DNA from: Bin87 sp963666865
GTDB taxonomy: Bacteria > Chloroflexota > Dehalococcoidia > Lucifugimonadales > UBA3495
Assembly: GCA_963666865.1 (NCBI GenBank)
Contig: OY763072.1
Span: 2,170,001-2,234,000 of the forward strand
Direction: 5' to 3'
Length of the DNA stretch: 64,000 nucleotides
The notes under the pieces are model-generated. The model had not been told where the DNA came from. It did no database searches and was given only the letters and a program-made list of their open reading frames with translations. The stretch's first letter is position 1. Each line of letters starts with the position of its first letter. The position numbers and the translations under genes were made by a program. Shown one piece after another: positions 9,487 through 15,384 of the stretch.

Positions 9487-10155
9487 TTAACCTGTCCTGC
9501 CGGCGGCAAAGGCGTCAGCGCGTTCCACCAACCCCAGGAACAAATTGCCGAAACTGGCCGGCACCTCGTCGCTCCGTTCCGGTAGGAACTGCACGCCAAT
9601 CACCCAGCTGTGTTCCTTGCTTTCCAGCCCTTCAATCACGCCGTCGTCCAGTTGATAGGCAATAGTCATCAACCTCTCGGCCCGTTGCGGCTCGCGCAGA
9701 CCCGACCGATGACGGCTATTGACGCGGAACATCCCCGCGCTGCCGATGATGGCCGCGACCTTGGAGCCGGGCGACAGGTAGATTTGGTGTCGCACTGTAT
9801 CGGTTTCACCGTCGTCTTGATGCCCAATCACATTGTCCGCCGGCCGGCCTCCAAAACAGGCATTCAGCAGGTGCATCCCGCCCCCGGTGGTCAACACGGG
9901 CATATCCTGCGTTAGCGCTGCTTCCAGGAGACGCATCCCGGTCGCAGCATTGCCTTCGTGGAGCGCGTCGTCCGCCACCAGCAACCCGCCCGCAGAGGCC
10001 AACAGGTCGGCATTAGCCTCAGCCGCCGTGATAATGTGAACTTGCCCGCCGGCCGCTTCAACCGCGCGGATGTATGAGCTCTGAAGGTGGCCGTTGCAGT
10101 GGTCGGCCAAGACGGCAATAGTGGGCAAAATAAGCAATCTTAAACAGGCCGGCAA
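9487..10155 (-). CDS. Class I glutamine amidotransferase-like (C26), active site lost
   Basis: This protein of about 222 residues resembles the PuuD / peptidase C26 family, which normally hydrolyses gamma-glutamyl compounds. The fold markers are there: PTIAVLAD start, SYIRAVEAAGG, VNSRHRSGL, GVQFLPE. However, the nucleophile elbow that normally reads GICRGM is TTGGGM, so Cys is replaced by Gly91, and the catalytic His of GVQWHPE is Leu191. It should be catalytically dead. The listed start is a TTG. A perfect TATAAT (minus, 10169-10164) lies so close that the message may be leaderless, or translation may start at the TTG at 10128. Confidence 0.7.
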   Translation of the reverse strand: MPACLRLLILPTIAVLADHCNGHLQSSYIRAVEAAGGQVHIITAAEANADLLASAGGLLVADDALHEGNAATGMRLLEAALTQDMPVLTTGGGMHLLNACFGGRPADNVIGHQDDGETDTVRHQIYLSPGSKVAAIIGSAGMFRVNSRHRSGLREPQRAERLMTIAYQLDDGVIEGLESKEHSWVIGVQFLPERSDEVPASFGNLFLGLVERADAFAAGRTG

Positions 10156-10270
10156 GTTCTTTGATTATACTAAAAATCGTGCCAGCCTGCCCGTTGCGCC
10201 CGTCACCATCTTTCGTTGAAAACGGCCTTAATGCTAACCTGCACCTGAGAATTATGGAGGACAATCAGCG

Positions 10271-10522
10271 ATGACATCCGCCAACACCCACGCATCACGG
10301 CAAGATGGCGCTGCGTCGGACGCTATTGAGGATGTAGGCACCTTTCAAGTTCTGGTGAGCTACTACGACGGAGCGGACTTTGACGGCGACTGGCGGTGGG
10401 GCGCGGACTGCCCGGCGGTGGACGCCACAACTGACGGGCGGACTCGCGAAGAAGCGGCGGTCGCGACTCAATATCAAGACCGGGAGACGTCCTCCCCAGG
10501 GCTATCGCATATGAAAAATTGA
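10271..10522 (+). CDS. HicB/DUF1902-like small protein, 3' end cut by IS element
   Basis: This reading frame has a strong ribosome site (GGAGG, ten bases before the ATG). Its body reads FQVLVSYYDG and then GDWRWGADCPAV...DGRTREEA, a pattern like HicB-type antitoxin or DUF1902 proteins (strand, Trp-x-Ala, Pro, Thr-x-Glu-Glu-Ala). Native codons end at 10496, where the insertion sequence begins; the last residues are encoded by the IS end. A mazF-like fragment lies antisense in its last third, so its own end may already have been lost before the IS came in. Function is a guess. Confidence 0.45.
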   Translation: MTSANTHASRQDGAASDAIEDVGTFQVLVSYYDGADFDGDWRWGADCPAVDATTDGRTREEAAVATQYQDRETSSPGLSHMKN

Positions 10523-11684
10523 GGTGTCAGGTAAGATAGCGTCCAAACTGCTGAGGTGGGGAGGACACCATGAGCGAGCTAGCGGACGTATTTGGCGATT
10601 TGGAAGACCCTCGGGCCGTCAATGCGCGTCTCCATTCCCTGCACGACATTCTGGTCATCGCTCTATGCACCATCGTCTGCGGCGGTCAGACTTGCACCGA
10701 CATGGAGCTTTTCGGGCATTCCAAACGGGAGTTTCTGGAGTCCTTTCTGAATCTGGAAAACGGCATTCCCAGCCACGACACTTTCTCCCGGGTGCTGGGC
10801 AAACTGGATCCGGAAGCTTTCCAGCGGTGGTTTTTGAGGTTCATGGAACAGTTCGCTCAAGGGGTTCAGGGAGTGGTGGCCATGGACGGGAAGACCTTGC
10901 GGCGTTCTTACGACCACGCGGCAGGACAGTCCGCCCTGCATCTGGTCAGCGCTTGGGCGGAAGAGCGGCGCCTGGTGTTGGGACAATTGGCCGTTGACGA
11001 CAAGTCCAACGAGATTACGGCGTTGCCCAAGCTGTTGGAAATGTTGACCTTGCAAGGCAAGGTGGTTACCGTCGATGCCCTGAATTGTCAGCGTCAGATT
11101 GCTCAGCAAGTGATTGACCAGGAGGGCGACTACGCGCTAGCGTTGAAAGGCAATCAAGGTACGCTCTACGACGATGTAAAACTGTTTCTGGACGACGCGG
11201 ACACGCCGGCAGCTCAGGCCACCCAGGTCAGCAAGGGCCACGGACGCATTGAAACCCGCACCGCCAGTATTAGCGACGACGTAGCCTGGCTGCAGGAATG
11301 GCACGACTGGCCGGGCTTGCAGGCCGTGGGTAAAGTAACAGCGGTCCGCCGTAAAGACGGCGACACCAGCGAGGAAACTCGTTATTACCTGCTGAGCCAG
11401 GCCTTCCCGCCGGAGCATTGCAACGACATCGTGCGCGGCCATTGGGGCATTGAGAACCGGCTGCATTGGGTATTGGACGTAACCTGCAACGAAGACCAGG
11501 CGCGGAACCGGAAAGGGCATGGCGCGGAGAACCTGGCGTTGCTGCGTAAGTTGGCGCTGAATCTGGCGCGGTTGGAACCAAGCAAGGGGTCCATGCGGGG
11601 CAAACTGAAACGGGCCGGTTGGGACAACTGCTTCCTCATCAACATCCTCTCCCAATTCACCAAAATCCATATGCGATAGCCCTG
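10497..11684 (+). mobile_element. ISAs1-family insertion sequence, complete (1188 bp)
   Basis: Perfect 17-base terminal inverted repeats, CAGGGCTATCGCATATG at 10497-10513 and its reverse complement at 11668-11684, bound one transposase gene. The element is flanked by identical 10-base target duplications, ACGTCCTCCC, at 10487-10496 and 11685-11694. Intact ends, an intact transposase and identical duplications show a fairly recent insertion. It split a mazF-like gene on the minus strand. Confidence 0.97.
10570..11679 (+). CDS. ISAs1-family DDE transposase
   Basis: This 369-residue transposase moves the surrounding element by a DDE mechanism. The N-terminal part (LHDILVIALCTIVCGG) and the motifs AMDGKTLRRS near residue 100, VVTVDALNCQR near 165, YALALKGNQ near 192 and HWGIENRLHWVLDV near 290 are typical of ISAs1 transposases. 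Length is as expected (about 370). It has a strong ribosome site (GGGGAGG). Its 3' end runs into the right inverted repeat. It appears intact and possibly active. Confidence 0.95.
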   Translation: MSELADVFGDLEDPRAVNARLHSLHDILVIALCTIVCGGQTCTDMELFGHSKREFLESFLNLENGIPSHDTFSRVLGKLDPEAFQRWFLRFMEQFAQGVQGVVAMDGKTLRRSYDHAAGQSALHLVSAWAEERRLVLGQLAVDDKSNEITALPKLLEMLTLQGKVVTVDALNCQRQIAQQVIDQEGDYALALKGNQGTLYDDVKLFLDDADTPAAQATQVSKGHGRIETRTASISDDVAWLQEWHDWPGLQAVGKVTAVRRKDGDTSEETRYYLLSQAFPPEHCNDIVRGHWGIENRLHWVLDVTCNEDQARNRKGHGAENLALLRKLALNLARLEPSKGSMRGKLKRAGWDNCFLINILSQFTKIHMR

Positions 11685-11768
11685 ACGTCCTCCCTGTTCG
11701 TGCCCAACGACTTGCTCAACCGCGTCAATATCGCAGCGCCAAATCTCACCCCTCAGTATGCCGGCCAT
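11685..11768 (-). pseudogene. MazF/PemK-like toxin, 5' fragment split by the IS
   Basis: From the ATG at 11768 the minus strand reads MAGILRGEIWRCDID then VVGHEQ, the hallmark start of MazF-family mRNA interferases (RGEIW...GHEQ). Removing the IS and one target duplication restores GHEQGGRLPVLILSRD, the next conserved MazF segment, using bases left of the element (minus, from 10496 down). After that the MazF pattern stops, although the frame stays open to 10295 (91 residues in all). So the toxin was probably already truncated and is now doubly broken. The ATG overlaps the upstream gene by 16 bases, an arrangement typical of antitoxin-toxin pairs. Confidence 0.7.
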
Positions 11769-12298
11769 GTTCGCGCGTCCTTTGACAGCCCCTCATCGGC
11801 AATAGCCTGTCCCAAGGCGAGATCAACCGGGTCAATCTCCCAGTCCATAAAAGGAGTCGCGGCTATTTGCCGGCGCATCTCTTCCACAGTAACCGCGCTT
11901 ATAAACGCACGCCCTACTTCGCATACCATATAGCAAATGGCATCGGTCAGGTTGGGAAACCCGGCATCACCAATCTGCTGGCTTAACTCTCCGCGAATAC
12001 CTTGCCCCATCCATTCCCAAGCTATCGGCGACAACTCATCCTTGTCGCTCGGGTCATGGACGTCTCTGAGCGATTGGGTAAGCCGTCGCAAATTATCGGG
12101 GTTGAGCCAGGCCCCGATCAAATCGTCAAGCCGGGCTACGTCAACCTCGCTGAACCCGTCGGCAGCCAACTGCTCGAGCCACTCGGCATCGCCCAGACCG
12201 ATGCGGTCGGCAATCAACAGCCGCTCGGAGGCAGTCAATACACCATCGTGCGCCGCATCCACAACGTAGTCAACGACCGACAGTTCATCAAACAGCAT
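11753..12298 (-). CDS. Unrecognised 181-residue protein upstream of mazF remnant
   Basis: I do not recognise the family. The protein is acidic and mostly helical by composition. I start at the ATG at 12298, with AGGGG nine bases upstream; a longer reading would begin at a TTG lying within the -10 box of the promoter. Its 3' end overlaps the mazF-like start by 16 bases, so it occupies the antitoxin position, but it is larger than ordinary MazE antitoxins. It may be an unusual antitoxin or an unrelated gene. Confidence 0.55.
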   Translation of the reverse strand: MLFDELSVVDYVVDAAHDGVLTASERLLIADRIGLGDAEWLEQLAADGFSEVDVARLDDLIGAWLNPDNLRRLTQSLRDVHDPSDKDELSPIAWEWMGQGIRGELSQQIGDAGFPNLTDAICYMVCEVGRAFISAVTVEEMRRQIAATPFMDWEIDPVDLALGQAIADEGLSKDARTWPAY

Positions 12299-12327
12299 AA
12301 TGCGATTCCCCTGTTTGAGGTGGGCCA

Positions 12328-12354
12328 ATTATACAGCCTATCGCATTACGTCAA
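12328..12354 (-). promoter_or_regulatory. Sigma-70-like promoter for the mazF-linked gene
   Basis: On the minus strand TTGACG (12354-12349) is followed after 15 bases by a perfect TATAAT (12333-12328). The spacer is slightly short; reading TTTGAC gives 16. The -35 overlaps the 3' end of the FAD oxidoreductase gene, so this locus has its own promoter inside the neighbouring gene boundary. Confidence 0.55.
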
Positions 12355-13670
12355 ATTGACCCGTCCTCCAAAACCATCCGCGCCACCTGTCGTCCCATGC
12401 GAACCGAGTAATTCGTTCCCCGGTCTTCGGGATAGATTTGCGTCGTGTTGGCCAGGTACAGCGACTCGAACGGCGTCCGGTGGTCGGGGATGCGCTCGCT
12501 GTAGTTGACGCCGATGATGGGCTGCGCTCCGTCAACCCGGTGGTGGTGATACTCCACAATCCAGTCGCGGCTGAAATCGGGGTTCAATCGTCGCAGGTAA
12601 GGAACGAACTCTTCCAACAGCTCCGCCGGTTCCTTGCGATACAGCTCGCTGTCGCGGTCGGGATAGTTGGTGAAATAGACGATGTGGTGGCCGCCGTAGA
12701 GGCTGCGGTCGATCATGTTGGTGTGCTCAATGACGCCGACAAAAGGCAGGGAACGGTCGGCCACGTTGAGCCAGTACTTGGACGTCAGAGGCCGGTCCAG
12801 CACCAGTATCAGCAGCACCGCCGACAGATAGCGGGCCGATTCCAACACGGCGCGGTACTCGTCGGGCAACTCCGGTGCCAGCCGGATGAACACGTTGGAC
12901 GGCGTAGTGGCGATGACGGCGTCGTACTCGTAATCCCGCTGCTCACCACCCTTCACGGCCGCGGTGAAGCCGGTGACCCTGCCGCCGGCGACGTTGATGC
13001 GCCGCACCGCCGCTCCGGTATGCACCAGTCCGCCCTGATCCACGACACGCTCGCCGCAGGCGTCGAACACGGCGCCGAAACTGCACATGGGATAACCCAG
13101 CCGCTCCTTCTGCATCCTCTTGCGCGACGCCACGCGCAGGTAAATCTTGCCCCACAACCAGGTCATGCTCACCTGGTCATAGTAGTCCCCGAACTTGCCC
13201 CGCAGCATGGGTTCCCAAATTACGCGATAAGCGGCTTCGCCCATGTGTTTGCGGGTCCAGTCGGCGGCGGTGACATCCTCAAACTTGCGCCAGTTGCGGG
13301 TTTTCTGCAACAGGAACGTCCACAACCCCAGCCGGATACGCTGGGTGAAAGGCAGCGGGGAAAAGCGCAACAAATCCATGGGCGTGGCGAAATCCCAGAT
13401 GCGGCCACCGTGGAACAGGCCCACCTTCGACTCCAGCCATTCCATCGAGTCACCGAGACCAAGTTCATCAATCAGGTCCACCATGTCAGTGTCGCTGACG
13501 AACAGGTGATGGTAGCCACGTTCCAGTTGACCGCCGCCCACCTCAAAAGTTGACGCCTGCCCGCCGAGGAAGGGCGCCGCCTCGAATACCTCTGCAAAAT
13601 GACCCCGGCTGGTCAACTCCAGGGCTGCCGCCAGGCCAGCAGCGCCGCCACCGATTATCCCTACTCGCAT
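12351..13670 (-). CDS. NAD(P)/FAD-dependent oxidoreductase, amine oxidase family
   Basis: This 439-residue flavoprotein starts with the dinucleotide-binding motif VGIIGGGAAGLAAALEL and an EAAPFLGGQAST segment, the usual pattern of the amine oxidase / phytoene desaturase / protoporphyrinogen oxidase group. A second FAD-contacting motif near the C-terminus reads SLYLANTTQIYPEDRG. The exact reaction is unknown. Its start is four bases after the stop of the flippase-like gene, and these genes belong to one operon with a TIGR03663 transferase. A role in making or modifying a lipid-linked or envelope compound is inferred from that context. Confidence 0.8.
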   Translation of the reverse strand: MRVGIIGGGAAGLAAALELTSRGHFAEVFEAAPFLGGQASTFEVGGGQLERGYHHLFVSDTDMVDLIDELGLGDSMEWLESKVGLFHGGRIWDFATPMDLLRFSPLPFTQRIRLGLWTFLLQKTRNWRKFEDVTAADWTRKHMGEAAYRVIWEPMLRGKFGDYYDQVSMTWLWGKIYLRVASRKRMQKERLGYPMCSFGAVFDACGERVVDQGGLVHTGAAVRRINVAGGRVTGFTAAVKGGEQRDYEYDAVIATTPSNVFIRLAPELPDEYRAVLESARYLSAVLLILVLDRPLTSKYWLNVADRSLPFVGVIEHTNMIDRSLYGGHHIVYFTNYPDRDSELYRKEPAELLEEFVPYLRRLNPDFSRDWIVEYHHHRVDGAQPIIGVNYSERIPDHRTPFESLYLANTTQIYPEDRGTNYSVRMGRQVARMVLEDGSI

Positions 13671-13673
13671 TGC

Positions 13674-14837
13674 CTAATTATCCTCTGCCGCGCGAACGCC
13701 TTCCCCCAACCCGTCATTCCGGCGAAAGCCGGAATCCAGGGGGGCGCCGCCGGCCGCGACACTGTCCCCGTCGGTCGTCGCGGCAGCAGGTTCCTCCTCC
13801 GGCAACGCCGTCAACCGGCGCAGCGACAGGTTGTGCCAGAAGAGCAAAATCAGCCCGGCAATGTTGACCGGCAGCCACAAGGCGACCAGGTGCACCGCCA
13901 CCGTATAAGCCGCCGCCACTGCCGCGCCAATCCCCAGGGCCACTAGCGTCTGCTGCGCTACCACCTCGAAGGGGCCGATGCCGCCGATTGACGCCGGTAT
14001 CGCTGTGATGAGATTGGACGTCACGGTGACCAGCAGTATCGCTGCCGCCAATAACCAGAAGGAACCAAAGTATTCGTGAAGATTGAAGGAGTAAGCCACG
14101 ATGAGATATACGCCGGCCTCGGCCAGCCAAACGGGAAGGGATCCCAGGAACAACACCACGTGCTTGCCGGGAGAGTTCAGGGCGGCCAACCCCTCCACAA
14201 AGCCGTGGATAACCTCACCCGCCAGGACGCGAAAACGCGCCGGCAGGATTATCGTCATGGCAATCAGCCAGTTCACCGCCCGTCGGCTGGTTGCCAGCGC
14301 CGTCAGAACCACCAATGCGACTGCGAAACTGACAATTACGCCCACCATGAGCACAATAGCCGTGGACTGGTAGGCCAGGTTGGCGTTGTCAAACAAGCCG
14401 GCGGCAAGCAATATCGGCGTCGCCACCGCTCCCATGGCCAGCAACGTGAGACCGTCGTACAGCCGCTCCACACTCAGGGTGGCGATGGACGCGGGGACAC
14501 TCACCCCCTTTTCCCGCTGCGAGAGATAGACGGCCCGCACCAGTTCGCCCAACCGAGCCGGCAGCACGTTGTTCGCCATATAACCGATGATTATGACCGG
14601 ATATAACCGTCGCGCCGGTATCCGCTCGATGGGAGCCAGCAGATATTGCCAGCGCAAAGCCCGGAACCACTGTCCGATGAAATACAGCACGATGGCCGGC
14701 GCCAGGTACAGGTAATTTGCGGTGAGTAACGCCTCCGCCAGTTCCCCGCGGTCCACCAGCAACACCAGCAGACCCAGCGCCACCGCGCTGACCAGCACCC
14801 CCGCCCAGAACCGCCAGTTGCCGAGGAAGTAGGTCAT
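13674..14837 (-). CDS. Flippase-like membrane protein (UPF0104 / LPG synthase TM-like)
   Basis: This 387-residue protein has about eight transmembrane segments and the features of the lysylphosphatidylglycerol synthase TM / UPF0104 family: FIGQWFRALRW, NNVLPARLGELVRA, VSVPASIATLSVERLYDG and IPASIGGIGPFE. Family members include flippase-like proteins near glycosyltransferases. The last 25 residues differ in kind: LDSGFRRND is a translation of the dispersed palindromic repeat at 13712-13739, so the repeat supplies part of the C-terminus. The start lies two bases after the HEPN-like gene. Cell membrane; substrate unknown. Confidence 0.85.
   Translation of the reverse strand: MTYFLGNWRFWAGVLVSAVALGLLVLLVDRGELAEALLTANYLYLAPAIVLYFIGQWFRALRWQYLLAPIERIPARRLYPVIIIGYMANNVLPARLGELVRAVYLSQREKGVSVPASIATLSVERLYDGLTLLAMGAVATPILLAAGLFDNANLAYQSTAIVLMVGVIVSFAVALVVLTALATSRRAVNWLIAMTIILPARFRVLAGEVIHGFVEGLAALNSPGKHVVLFLGSLPVWLAEAGVYLIVAYSFNLHEYFGSFWLLAAAILLVTVTSNLITAIPASIGGIGPFEVVAQQTLVALGIGAAVAAAYTVAVHLVALWLPVNIAGLILLFWHNLSLRRLTALPEEEPAAATTDGDSVAAGGAPLDSGFRRNDGLGEGVRAAEDN
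13712..13739. repeat. Dispersed palindromic repeat (TTCCGGC...GCCGGAA), within a gene end
   Basis: A 28-base copy of the repeat with core TTCCGGCGAAAGCCGGAA. Near-identical copies are at 9446-9473, 18098-18125, 22059-22086 and (inverted) 43691-43718, with interrupted copies at 22907-22950 and 58931-58978. Here it lies inside the 3' coding end of the flippase-like gene. Confidence 0.9.
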
Positions 14838-14839
14838 CT

Positions 14840-15367
14840 TTATTCGGCGCCGGGAAACGGGTGTGTGTTTGAGAATCCCACTGGGGATGTATCCCCAACC
14901 TCCAGATACTGCTTTCCCGTGAGCGTTCTCACCCGCCAGCGGTCGCCCTCCCGGATGGTAAAGGGCCGCGGCGGTTCGTACAGCGCTCTTTCCAAATCCG
15001 GCAACACCTCTGCTACCGTCGCTATGATATCTGTAATTTCCGGCGGACTCATCTCATTATCGTAGAAATTCCGATGGCCGTTATCAGCCGCAACGTAAGC
15101 ATTCATAATGCGGAGGTCATCGTACTCGGCGGCCATCTGCCGGGCGATATGACCGACGGTGCGATGCCCGGCCAGATTCATCCACCCCCGCTGCTGCCCA
15201 TGCGCTTTAAGCATCTGCGCCAGCGCGCCCCAAACCTTCTCAGTGGCCTGGAGACGGTCGCTCCGGTCAAGCTCACCCCGCGCCTGTTGAATCAATCGGC
15301 GGCTGATTTGCACCCGGTGTTCCACCGTAGCGAACCCGGGTTCTGGCAATGCGGGAGTCGTCGTCAT
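14840..15367 (-). CDS. PaREP1/HEPN-like helical protein
   Basis: This 175-residue helical protein resembles the PaREP1 group of HEPN-like proteins. It has QATEKVWGALAQMLKA near residue 40 and NGHRNFYDNEM near residue 98, the two places where such proteins are most conserved. The same two blocks occur in the gene at 59869-60330 (QASERGWGSAAQIIKA and DLHENFYENN), so the two are paralogues. No RxxxxH RNase motif of active HEPN toxins is visible. A C-terminal stretch of about 50 residues is extra. It is embedded between a transferase and a flippase gene with almost no spacing. Confidence 0.65.
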   Translation of the reverse strand: MTTTPALPEPGFATVEHRVQISRRLIQQARGELDRSDRLQATEKVWGALAQMLKAHGQQRGWMNLAGHRTVGHIARQMAAEYDDLRIMNAYVAADNGHRNFYDNEMSPPEITDIIATVAEVLPDLERALYEPPRPFTIREGDRWRVRTLTGKQYLEVGDTSPVGFSNTHPFPGAE

Positions 15368-15384
15368 TTGGTGACCCCTTTTAT

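Noticed and set aside
10524..10997. 157-residue open frame overlapping the transposase
   Set aside because: Out-of-frame reading of the transposase gene; ISAs1 elements encode a single transposase.
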